Shown piece after piece: positions 7,027 through 12,742 of a stretch of 22,125 bases of DNA (position 1 is its first letter; the number at the start of each line of letters is the position of its first letter). The position numbers were made by a program, and so were the translations under genes. Source of the stretch: a virus. The stretch lies in the IMG/VR virus record IMGVR_UViG_3300006844_000184, positions 1 to 22,125 of that record; one strand, given 5' to 3'. The notes beneath the pieces were generated by a model. The model worked only from the letters and a program-made list of their open reading frames with translations, was not told the DNA's origin and did not search any database.

Positions 7027-8001
7027 TCAGAGACGAGTCAGGATGTGCGCCGCGGTTTTATTAATCGCAGCGTGAGTCTGCCCTTGAAGTGCGGCGACGA
7101 ATCGTGACTCTGGTGAACCGCCAGTGCGACCCCACTCGAAGTAATCCGAGACGGCGTTGACCAATCCCCATCCAGTACCTGCGTATCCTACGTATGGCGA
7201 CGTATTGAATCGCTGGATTATGTTGTCGATCACCTCGGTGGTCTTAGGACGTTTAAGAAGAATCTTAGTGAGTACGAGTTTTGCCTGCTCGTTGTTCACC
7301 TTTTTTGCCGCTAGCTTCTCGACGAGTGCGTTGAAGTGTGTTGCGTAGTCTCCGATCTTTTTCAGTGATGTCAACGCCTCGGAGAGTTTCGCCTGCATCG
7401 TTGACGTATGTTTCACAGTCCAGCGATGTTGCACACCCGCGTTGAATGAACGAAGTGTCATCTGATTCATGCACTTACTGCGAAGTGGCATGACCATCAG
7501 CTCAACGGCGCGAGTGAGGTCGTGCGACGTGCGAAGTACGACGAACAGGTCGTGTGGATCGCCGCCATCGAGCACGTTCAACTTCACGTTGTTTGGTGCG
7601 CGAACGACCATGAATCCTTGCTTGCCACCCTTGAGGGCACCCGCCGCGACGTACTCTGGATTCACCTGGTCCATGAAGTCGAATGCCTCGTGATACTGCA
7701 GGACCGGATAGCCACTGGAAACGATCGCGAGTGGTTCGTTGGTGTCCGTGCGGACGACTGCGCGACGATTGGTAATCTCGTCATGAAAATCAAGAGCACC
7801 TTCAGTCTCAACTTCGGGTGTACCAAAATACACCTTTCGCAGCTCTACCGTAAAGTCAAGACCACCGTGTTTCGCCGCATCCTTCGCAGTCAGTGCGGTT
7901 TCGGTCAGCTTGCCGAGTTTCATCCACGGAACCTCACGTGCCGTGAACTGGACGTTCTGCCCGCCCTCAGAGATCTCCGTTGCCGGAGTCTTCGTAACCA
8001 T
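7027..8001 (-). CDS. DUF932 (phage/plasmid-like) protein (324 aa)
   Basis: The start was set at the second of two adjacent ATGs (8001), because the strong AAGGAGG at 8006-8012 is 4 bases from it and only 1 from the other. The longer open frame upstream runs through tRNA sequence. The protein carries the DUF932 pattern: the REVPWMKLGKLTE N-terminal segment, LAIVSSGYPVLQYHEAFDFM, RTSHDLTRAVELMVMPLRSKCMNQM and a C-terminal GTGWGLVNAVSDYFEWGR. DUF932 proteins are common in actinophages and plasmids; their biochemical role is not settled, though some links to DNA metabolism are suggested. It is the last gene of the tRNA-containing transcription unit. Confidence 0.85.
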   Translation of the reverse strand: MVTKTPATEISEGGQNVQFTAREVPWMKLGKLTETALTAKDAAKHGGLDFTVELRKVYFGTPEVETEGALDFHDEITNRRAVVRTDTNEPLAIVSSGYPVLQYHEAFDFMDQVNPEYVAAGALKGGKQGFMVVRAPNNVKLNVLDGGDPHDLFVVLRTSHDLTRAVELMVMPLRSKCMNQMTLRSFNAGVQHRWTVKHTSTMQAKLSEALTSLKKIGDYATHFNALVEKLAAKKVNNEQAKLVLTKILLKRPKTTEVIDNIIQRFNTSPYVGYAGTGWGLVNAVSDYFEWGRTGGSPESRFVAALQGQTHAAINKTAAHILTRL

Positions 8002-8031
8002 CATTCCTCCTTCGTTGTAGCATTGTGCTAC

Positions 8032-8095
8032 GCGGCGTACGAGGCATCGAACCTCGACGTGCAGGCTTTCACACGTTACCACCATTACGCCCCGC
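8032..8095 (-). ncRNA. tRNA-like structure without a D stem (possible decayed tRNA)
   Basis: Acceptor-like arms GGCGTA (8086-8091) and TACGCC (8034-8039) pair 6 of 6. A perfect T-arm (CGAGG, loop TTCGATG, CCTCG; 8040-8056) joins the acceptor directly, as in a tRNA. An anticodon-like hairpin ACGTGT/GCACGT (8057-8062 with 8071-8076) has an 8-base loop with no U33. Only nine bases replace the D arm and there is no variable loop. It starts immediately at the 3' end of tRNA-Glu. It is either a degenerate tRNA or a tRNA-like processing element. Confidence 0.4.
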
Positions 8096-8165
8096 AGTCT
8101 CGATGGGAATCGAACCCACAACTCCTGCTTGAGAGGCAGGTGAGTTGCCCTTACTCTACGAGACC
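8095..8165 (-). tRNA. tRNA-Glu (anticodon CTC)
   Basis: This is a complete cloverleaf on the minus strand. The acceptor is GGTCTCG/CGAGACT (first pair G-U), then TA at positions 8-9. The D stem is GAGT/ACTC with a 7-base loop. The anticodon stem is CCTGC/GCAGG with loop CTCTCAA, giving anticodon CTC (8131-8133) for GAG codons. It has a 4-base variable loop and a T arm GTGGG-TTCGATT-CCCAT. The 3' CCA is not encoded. It lies in the leader between two protein genes and is probably processed from the mRNA. Confidence 0.85.
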
Positions 8166-8168
8166 TTG

Positions 8169-8202
8169 GTGGGATACGCTCCCACGGGCGTCTTACTCTA
8201 CG
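8169..8202 (-). pseudogene. tRNA fragment: T-arm-like hairpin plus duplicated 5' segment
   Basis: The 11-base plus-strand sequence CTTACTCTACG occurs at 8150-8160 (in the D-arm side of tRNA-Glu) and again at 8192-8202. Between the second copy and tRNA-Glu is a T-arm-like 5-7-5 hairpin, GTGGG (8169-8173) with CCCAC (8181-8185). This looks like a deleted copy of a neighbouring tRNA retaining D-arm and T-arm pieces. The second copy supplies the last codons and stop of the adjacent 64-aa gene. Confidence 0.4.
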
Positions 8203-8387
8203 TTTACGGTTTCACTGAGAAAATCAAGAAGTGCGCCATATGACGGCATCTTCTGTGCGGCGTGATAGAACTCGTTCTTAGCTTCTACTCCGTGTACATC
8301 CTCAATAGCCGTACCAACACGCGCCATGAGAAAGAATGCGTTGCCATCGGTGCCGGTAAGTTGAACAGTGATGTCGTACTTTGGCAT
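8193..8387 (-). CDS. Conserved small actinophage-type protein (64 aa)
   Basis: The start was chosen at the second of two ATGs because GGAG is 5 bases from it. The sequence MPKYDITVQLTGTDGNAFFLMARVG is a recurring type of small hypothetical protein in actinophages, of no established function. It is mixed alpha/beta, soluble, with no membrane segment. The last residues (ETVNVE) and the stop overlap a duplicated tRNA segment, so the C-terminus may have been set by that sequence. It is encoded directly downstream of the 90-aa gene. Confidence 0.75.
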   Translation of the reverse strand: MPKYDITVQLTGTDGNAFFLMARVGTAIEDVHGVEAKNEFYHAAQKMPSYGALLDFLSETVNVE

Positions 8388-8397
8388 CATTACTCCT

Positions 8398-8670
8398 TTA
8401 GAGGGAAACTGTGGTTACGACTGTGCGATTGAGACCGTTGGCGAGAGCCTTTGAGAAGCTGCGATACCGCCTTTGACCTAGTAGCTTGTCACCGCTTACG
8501 ATGACGCCGTCGACGTAGATGATCCAGTAACCGCTGATCGTTACACCGGTGACCTTGACGCCGAGAAGATCGCTGAGCTGCCGCATGACGTCATCCTGCG
8601 CGGAGATGTTTGTCCGGTCTGGGTCACCCTCGATGATGATCGTGTCTGTACCCTTGAGACCTATGTTCAT
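8398..8670 (-). CDS. Hypothetical protein (90 aa)
   Basis: The ATG at 8670 has GGAGA at 4-base spacing. No family is recognised. The N-terminus (MNIGLKGTDTIIIEGDP) and centre (LGVKVTGVTISGYWIIYVDG) are beta-rich, and the end is basic (GQRRYRSFSKALANGLNRTV). It is the first protein gene after the tRNA-like block, in the unit that starts at the promoter at 8882-8910 and ends at the terminator at 6982-7019. Its stop is followed at once by the ribosome-binding site of the 64-aa gene. Confidence 0.7.
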   Translation of the reverse strand: MNIGLKGTDTIIIEGDPDRTNISAQDDVMRQLSDLLGVKVTGVTISGYWIIYVDGVIVSGDKLLGQRRYRSFSKALANGLNRTVVTTVSL

Positions 8671-8700
8671 TGTCTCTCCTTCATCGTTGTTCGTTGGGAG

Positions 8701-8774
8701 CCTCGATCCGAGGAGTCGAACCTCGGTCCTCCGGGCCGCATGCCCGGTGTGCCGTTACCGTCACACTCATCGAG
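8701..8774 (-). tRNA. Non-canonical tRNA-like cloverleaf (anticodon position reads TGC)
   Basis: Four stems are in tRNA order: acceptor CTCGAT/ATCGAG (8769-8774 with 8702-8707), D-like arm GTGTG/CACAC (8747-8751, 8762-8766) whose loop contains GGTAAC, anticodon-like arm CCGGG/CCCGG with loop CATGCGG, a 4-base variable loop and a T arm CCGAGG-TTCGACT-CCTCGG (8708-8726). The anticodon position would read TGC (Ala), but base 33 is A instead of T, positions 8-9 are GA instead of TA, and the acceptor has only six pairs. Function is therefore uncertain. Confidence 0.45.
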
Positions 8775-8881
8775 CGACTAGGATTCCCGCCTAGCCTAAC
8801 CATCCGGTTCTCACCAAGATCGAGGGGAATCCGACTTCCGCCGGCTCAGTTATGGCTCCCGGTTCGTTACCTTATGAGATA
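8775..8881 (-). other. Block of further tRNA-like hairpins
   Basis: This stretch has no ORF with a ribosome-binding site. It contains a T-arm-like 5-7-5 hairpin (CTAGG 8778-8782 with CCTAG 8790-8794), a second weaker hairpin (GGAA 8826-8829 with TTCC 8836-8839) and another D-loop-like GGTAAC (minus strand, 8866-8871). ATCGAGG at 8819-8825 can pair 7 of 7 with CCTCGAT at 8701-8707, competing with the acceptor of the neighbouring cloverleaf. I could not fold a standard tRNA from it. It may be decayed tRNA genes or a structured leader RNA. Confidence 0.4.
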
Positions 8882-8910
8882 ATTCTAGCTCGGTGATGTG
8901 ATGATGTAAA
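8882..8910 (-). promoter_or_regulatory. Predicted promoter of the tRNA/DUF932 unit
   Basis: On the minus strand, TTTACA (8905-8910) and TAGAAT (8882-8887) are exactly 17 bp apart. The -35 is identical to that of the promoter at 6954-6982. It lies 30 bases after the lysis-module terminator and just before the tRNA-like block, the right place to start a new unit. Confidence 0.6.
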
Positions 8911-8940
8911 TAGGATCTCTCAAGATCTTTAGATGACGAA

Positions 8941-8969
8941 ACCGGCCGTAGGTAACTACCACGGCCGGT
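8941..8969 (-). terminator. Terminator after the lysis module
   Basis: ACCGGCCGT (8941-8949) pairs perfectly with ACGGCCGGT (8961-8969); GGT/ACC inside the 11-base loop can extend the stem. On the minus strand it is followed by TTCGTC, a short T-containing tail. It lies 47 bases past the stop of the last holin-like gene. Confidence 0.7.
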
Positions 8970-9015
8970 GTCGAAAGTGTCTCTAGGGATGATTGAAATC
9001 GGTACAAACTATTAC

Positions 9016-9357
9016 TTACGGGTTGGATCCAACACCGTTGTGAGAAACCGCTGGAGCCATGCTGATGCCTGCCGCGGTAAGCGCAACGATGACGAGCTCC
9101 CAGATCTCCTGCTGAGTGACGCCGTCAACGATGATGATCACAAGCGCGTTCAGCACAACGAGTACGACGCCGATCGCTGTCTTCATCCACGGCCACTCCG
9201 GGGTGAGTGGCACCATGTACACACTAATCGCGGTGACGCCCGCGATGATGATCGCAATCATCTCGGTGACGGAGACCGTGTTGTCATTGAGAAAGTTGTA
9301 GAGTGCGACGACGATCGCACCGACGACGGCGAGTAACGCCTTACCGTAGCTTCTCAC
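9016..9357 (-). CDS. Holin-like membrane protein (113 aa)
   Basis: This is a GTG start with GAGGA 6 bases upstream, overlapping the previous gene by 17 bases. It has hydrophobic segments at ~5-23, 31-50, 57-78 and 84-104, with WPWMK at the start of the third, a pattern of actinophage holin-type proteins. The C-terminus is short and polar (SHNGVGSNP). Holins form pores in the cytoplasmic membrane to release or activate the endolysin. It is the last gene of the lysis module, directly before a terminator. Which of the membrane proteins here is the true holin cannot be decided from sequence. Confidence 0.65.
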   Translation of the reverse strand: MRSYGKALLAVVGAIVVALYNFLNDNTVSVTEMIAIIIAGVTAISVYMVPLTPEWPWMKTAIGVVLVVLNALVIIIVDGVTQQEIWELVIVALTAAGISMAPAVSHNGVGSNP

Positions 9358-9676
9358 TGTTGTTCCTCTCAGCTGCCTGAATACGAATGATCTTGATGAG
9401 CCACCCGCACATGATCGTACCGACAGCCACGTAGATCACCGCGCGAATGATGAGGCCGACGCTCGACATGTCAGGCACACTTCCTAGACGCGCGACGGTT
9501 CGCACCGCGACATAGTCCAGTGTGAGTGCGAGACAGACGAACGTCGACTGGAGTAATCGACCGATCTCTGATGCCTCAAACTTAGATCGTACTCCGTAAA
9601 TGAGGACGTTTCCGGTTGTGATGAGCGCTGCGAAGAACACCGCGACGTCACCGACTAACGTGAGAATAAGCTTCAT
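9341..9676 (-). CDS. Membrane protein of the lysis module (111 aa)
   Basis: The ATG overlaps the preceding stop as ATGA. There are three predicted membrane helices (~4-27, 43-61, 74-97) and a charged C-terminal tail (RIQAAERNNSEKLR). The tail is probably cytoplasmic. The size and position fit a second holin or antiholin-type protein; many actinophages carry two or more such genes beside the endolysin. No enzymatic motif is present. Confidence 0.65.
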   Translation of the reverse strand: MKLILTLVGDVAVFFAALITTGNVLIYGVRSKFEASEIGRLLQSTFVCLALTLDYVAVRTVARLGSVPDMSSVGLIIRAVIYVAVGTIMCGWLIKIIRIQAAERNNSEKLR

Positions 9677-9855
9677 CGCGGGTTTCTAATCGCCCTCTCG
9701 ATCAGTGGGATGAGACCGTTGTTTACCCGAACGCGTCGCATAGCGTGCTCTAATTTATCAACTTCATCTCTTTGCTTACGAATCTCAGTGAGTGCCTCTT
9801 CCGCTTGCTGAAGCCCTTCGGATGGGCGCCGACGACGCCAGAAGCGAAGTCTCAT
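9673..9855 (-). CDS. Small basic coiled-coil protein of the lysis module (60 aa)
   Basis: The ATG overlaps the previous stop as ATGA, with GGAGAA upstream. The N-terminus is highly basic (MRLRFWRRRRPSEGLQQAEE), followed by a helical, heptad-like segment (residues ~15-45, EEALTEIRKQRDEVDKLEHAM) and a hydrophobic end (LIPLIERAI). Proteins starting MRLRFWRRRRPSE recur next to lysis genes in actinophages without an assigned role. It has no membrane helix, but the Arg-rich start could bind the membrane surface. It may regulate lysis timing; that is inference. Confidence 0.7.
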   Translation of the reverse strand: MRLRFWRRRRPSEGLQQAEEALTEIRKQRDEVDKLEHAMRRVRVNNGLIPLIERAIRNPR

Positions 9856-10109
9856 CGAATCTCTTCTCCGGCAACCTTCGCAAGTGCCTTAAAGGCGGCG
9901 TCCGTCGTCTTCGACGACTCAAGCAATTGCCCATTCTGCTTGATGGCTTCCTCTGCGGCCTGACGCCAGCGATCTCGTTCTTCTTTAACTTCGTTATACA
10001 TCCAGCGAGGAATCATTCGAGCCGTGAAGATGGCCCAGACACCAAAGGCGGTGAGTATCGCAAACCCACCGTCCTTCAGCGCTTCCCACGGAATCTCACC
10101 GAATGTCAC
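9852..10109 (-). CDS. Single-pass membrane protein, holin-like (85 aa)
   Basis: This is a GTG start 5 bases after the stop of the peptidase gene, with no strong ribosome-binding site, so it may rely on coupling. It has one membrane helix (~13-30, GGFAILTAFGVWAIFTA), then MIPRWMYNEVKEERDRW, a motif seen at the helix/cytoplasm border of small actinophage lysis proteins. A long charged helix follows to the end. One helix plus a coiled-coil tail fits a class III-like holin or a spanin-like accessory. It is the first membrane gene after the endolysin. Confidence 0.65.
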   Translation of the reverse strand: MTFGEIPWEALKDGGFAILTAFGVWAIFTARMIPRWMYNEVKEERDRWRQAAEEAIKQNGQLLESSKTTDAAFKALAKVAGEEIR

Positions 10110-10114
10110 GTCGC

Positions 10115-11020
10115 TTAACTGTCTTCTGCTCGCTGCGCGCCCTCGAAGGCAGCCTGCTCAGTCTCCTCGAAGGTGAGACCACCGGATCCATCCTGGGCGC
10201 CCTCACGAGCTGCCTGCTTGATCTCTTCAATGTTTGCGTCAGCCAGCTCGACCTGCTCCGGCGTGGTGATGTCCTCACCCCACATGTAGAGCTTACCCGA
10301 TGGTACCGATAGGATTGTTCCGTTAGCCCAAACCTTCATTGTTCCGTTGGTGGCTTGAGTGCGGTAATCATTCAGATCGTCGGTGTCAACGAGTCGACGT
10401 CGAGTTTGCTTGTTCTCCGAAGCCCAAACGATACCGGACGTGTCACTTACCAGAAAGATCATGTCATCATCTCCGTCTGATCCTGTGAGAACTTCGAACA
10501 ACCCACTGTGATTCCAACGCACACGAGAGCGCCAGAATGAGATATGCCAGTGTTCAAGATGCGATGAGTCAAATGGACTCTGGATGGCACCACCGTCGCA
10601 GCGGAATCGAACCACGTTTACACCGTCGAAGGTACCGGCAAACTCGCGACATTGTTGGATTCGAGGATCATACTTCTTTGCCGCAGTGTACATACGATTG
10701 GTGCCGTCGATCATTCGCTGATTGTTCTCGGTAGATCCCCACTGATGCGGAGTCATGTCACACGCAGAGCAGTCGTTCCAACTCATGTTGACGGTATCGA
10801 GTGTGTTCTGGATGGAGTAGTCACCCGAGCCACTTGCTCCTGGGACGTTAACGAGTGTGTTGCGAGAGCGATGATAGCCGGATAGATGATTTTCATCACC
10901 CTTGATGCCAAAGTTCGAGCTACCGACACCGTAGTGAGCTTTTAGCAGATTTCCGAGATCGATCACCGTTGGTGGCTGAACCTCAGCCACAACGATTGGG
11001 TCACTCATATTGAGTGGCAT
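10115..11020 (-). CDS. Putative endolysin, M15-like metallopeptidase (301 aa)
   Basis: The ATG has AGGAGG at 4-base spacing. The putative zinc site is spread as in M15 D-Ala-D-Ala carboxypeptidase-type enzymes: GYHRSR (H50), SGDYS (D67) and HLEHWHISF with E156 and H159. These would cleave peptide cross-links in host peptidoglycan. Residues ~170-245 form a second, Trp-containing beta region that may bind the wall. The C-terminal ~50 residues are a charged helix (ELADANIEEIKQAAREGAQ). There is no signal peptide, so export would need a holin, consistent with four small genes downstream. The family call rests on the spacing and the EHWH motif. Confidence 0.6.
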   Translation of the reverse strand: MPLNMSDPIVVAEVQPPTVIDLGNLLKAHYGVGSSNFGIKGDENHLSGYHRSRNTLVNVPGASGSGDYSIQNTLDTVNMSWNDCSACDMTPHQWGSTENNQRMIDGTNRMYTAAKKYDPRIQQCREFAGTFDGVNVVRFRCDGGAIQSPFDSSHLEHWHISFWRSRVRWNHSGLFEVLTGSDGDDDMIFLVSDTSGIVWASENKQTRRRLVDTDDLNDYRTQATNGTMKVWANGTILSVPSGKLYMWGEDITTPEQVELADANIEEIKQAAREGAQDGSGGLTFEETEQAAFEGAQRAEDS

Positions 11021-11076
11021 GACACCTCCTCACTGGACTCTATGATGATTGTACAGCGATTCTCGTTAACACGACA

Positions 11077-11108
11077 CCGGGAGACCGACCTTTTGAGTCG
11101 ATCTCCCG
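11077..11108 (-). terminator. Hairpin between the methyltransferase and lysis genes
   Basis: GGGAGACCGAC (11079-11089) pairs with GTCGATCTCCC (11097-11107); one pair is G-U in the minus-strand RNA. The stem can extend by two pairs and the loop contains AAAAG on the minus strand. It lies ~18 bases after the methyltransferase stop. The downstream sequence (GTCGTGTTAACG) is not T-rich, so termination may be incomplete. Confidence 0.5.
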
Positions 11109-11125
11109 AAGACGTGTTGTCGCTA

Positions 11126-11434
11126 CTAAGCGATCGCCTCGGCCGGTGCCTCCACCGGCGCGGTACCCGGCAACCAGACGTACGACTTCTGCGCGCCATC
11201 CGCGCCACGAACCTTGTAGATCCGATTCGTCACGCGTAGACGATACAGCGACAAGTAAGCCTTGTTCGGCGGGACATCGATCGCTGCGGCAAGCGCTTCC
11301 TTCGTGAGTGGCGTACCGGTATCAGCCGCCGCTACGATCGCCGCGAAGGCGCGCTCATCCTGCTCGATCGTTGCCTGCGGACGCGGTCGGCCGGCGTTGA
11401 TCTTTTCGGTTGCCTCGGCAACGGGTTCCGTCAT
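11126..11434 (-). other. Possible internally initiated HTH protein (102 aa)
   Basis: This is in frame inside the methyltransferase ORF. ATG at 11434 is preceded by AAGGAG at 11444-11449 with 9-base spacing, unusually good for an internal codon. The product (MTEPVAEATEKINAGRPRP...) begins at a natural domain edge and has an AT-hook-like GRPRPQ followed by a helix-turn-helix of the TPLTKEALAAAIDVPPNKAY type. Stand-alone small HTH proteins with this layout are common in actinophages. Either two ancestral genes fused by stop loss, or both the long and short forms are made. Confidence 0.4.
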
Positions 11435-12730
11435 TATGAACTTCTCCTTCACTTGATGTGATGTTACCGGCGGATGTCCGAGCAGTTTACGGTACTTCCG
11501 CTCAGGTGTCAGGTTTGATTGTATCAAGTTTGAGTCGTACCAGTGGGTTCCATCGATGAGAAACTCTCGATCACCGATCTTGCTGCCCGCGTAGGAACCT
11601 GGAGATCCATCGAGAGCATCACGGATCCAACCACCGATCCAGCTACCGCAGTCTACCGTAATTCCCTTACCCCAGGTCATCTGAAGGCCACTAACATCCT
11701 TGAGCGGAGCGATCCGCCAGTCATCCGGGAAACCCATGATGCGGGCTACCTCACGGTGTGTTAGAGTGCGCGGTAGATGGGGATGCACAGTGGTGTAGAG
11801 TGACCCACCGGTGATCACTCGTGAGTATCGGTCTCCAGCCCAACGAACTGGAGTCGTGAATCCCATACTGAAGTTACTCCTGATGATCTTTTGCTCAGTT
11901 GCCACCCATGAATCGGGCAGTCGGCCGTGGGATTGATGGTAACGCTTGGCAACCGTAGCAATGCTTTCGCCTGCGTTCCATATCGTTCCACAAAGGAGGT
12001 CACGAATACGTCGAGTGATCGGATTGTCGATGCTACGGTTCCCGTCCACGCAGCCGATCGCGGATCGACGGCTAGCTGCCCACCAAGACGGTTCTTGATC
12101 ATACGGAACCAGTTCCCAGGACTCCGGGAGAGTTGCAAGATCGCCGATGACCTCATCAAGCACCGGCACCCGGGCTGGAGCCACTCTCTCAACGCCGAAC
12201 GGAACACGGCTGAGAACGAAGAAGTATCTCCGTCGCATCGATGAACCTCCAACCGCCAGCGCGTTGTGGAGGACGTGGTAAAGGTTGTATCGTTCATTCG
12301 TCAGTTCCTCAATCCGATTCCGAAGTCTTCGCATGAGGTCGAGTCCGTCGGGGCGGGTAAACGCCATCTGTACCGACTCAAAGACAGCAACCTGAGGAAG
12401 GCAACGAGCTGTGAACTCGATAAACGCCCACATACAGTGATTGATCTTGGAGTCAGCCCCGCGAAACTCCTTGCTTGACATGACACTGAATCCCGAGCAG
12501 GGAGGATTACCGAACACGACGTCAACCCCACCCACTGGAACCGTCCAGTGAGCTGGGTCACAGGACTCTGCCTGCCATCCATCTCCAAGAAGGTGACGGT
12601 TAGCCTCGCAGTTTGCGACACCGAACCCGCCCTTCATTTCTCGCTTACCGACAAGTTGAAAGCCGGCGGCCACCATTCCCATGGTGAAACCGCCGGCGAA
12701 TCCTAGACAGTCTACGGCGCGATATGTCAC
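11126..12730 (-). CDS. C5-cytosine DNA methyltransferase with C-terminal HTH domain (534 aa)
   Basis: C5-MTase motifs occur in order: motif I FAGGFTMGM (11-19), motif IV GNPPCSGFS with nucleophile C78, motif VI FESV (118-121, where ENV is usual), motif VIII RRRYFFVLS, motif IX HLPRTLTHREVARIMGFP and motif X GKGITVDCGSWIGGW (~354-368). It transfers a methyl group from SAM to C5 of cytosine. The family normally ends near residue 375. Here ~160 more residues follow, including GRPRPQ (AT-hook-like) and a winged-helix-like segment (TKEALAAAIDVPPNKAYLSL). An internal ATG with its own AAGGAG lies at 11434. The GTG start has no clear ribosome-binding site. Roles could be self-protection from restriction or the first step of base hypermodification. 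Confidence 0.85.
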   Translation of the reverse strand: MTYRAVDCLGFAGGFTMGMVAAGFQLVGKREMKGGFGVANCEANRHLLGDGWQAESCDPAHWTVPVGGVDVVFGNPPCSGFSVMSSKEFRGADSKINHCMWAFIEFTARCLPQVAVFESVQMAFTRPDGLDLMRRLRNRIEELTNERYNLYHVLHNALAVGGSSMRRRYFFVLSRVPFGVERVAPARVPVLDEVIGDLATLPESWELVPYDQEPSWWAASRRSAIGCVDGNRSIDNPITRRIRDLLCGTIWNAGESIATVAKRYHQSHGRLPDSWVATEQKIIRSNFSMGFTTPVRWAGDRYSRVITGGSLYTTVHPHLPRTLTHREVARIMGFPDDWRIAPLKDVSGLQMTWGKGITVDCGSWIGGWIRDALDGSPGSYAGSKIGDREFLIDGTHWYDSNLIQSNLTPERKYRKLLGHPPVTSHQVKEKFIMTEPVAEATEKINAGRPRPQATIEQDERAFAAIVAAADTGTPLTKEALAAAIDVPPNKAYLSLYRLRVTNRIYKVRGADGAQKSYVWLPGTAPVEAPAEAIA

Positions 12731-12742
12731 CGTTCGACTGTA

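Noticed and set aside
8002-8121. N-terminal extension of the DUF932 ORF (40 residues)
   Set aside because: The extension is encoded by tRNA and tRNA-like sequence, and the strong AAGGAGG fits the ATG at 8001.
7522-8265. Plus-strand open frame of 247 codons crossing the DUF932 gene and the tRNA
   Set aside because: It runs through a tRNA and across two minus-strand genes, with no credible start signal.
11048-11076. TACAAT box upstream of the endolysin gene as a promoter
   Set aside because: The hexamer at 17 bp is TGTCGT, which matches neither TTGACA nor the TTTACA used elsewhere; not enough to call.
12533-12550. 7-bp inverted repeat (CACTGGA/TCCAGTG) within the methyltransferase gene
   Set aside because: It is short, inside conserved coding sequence, and has no nearby gene boundary that would give it a role.
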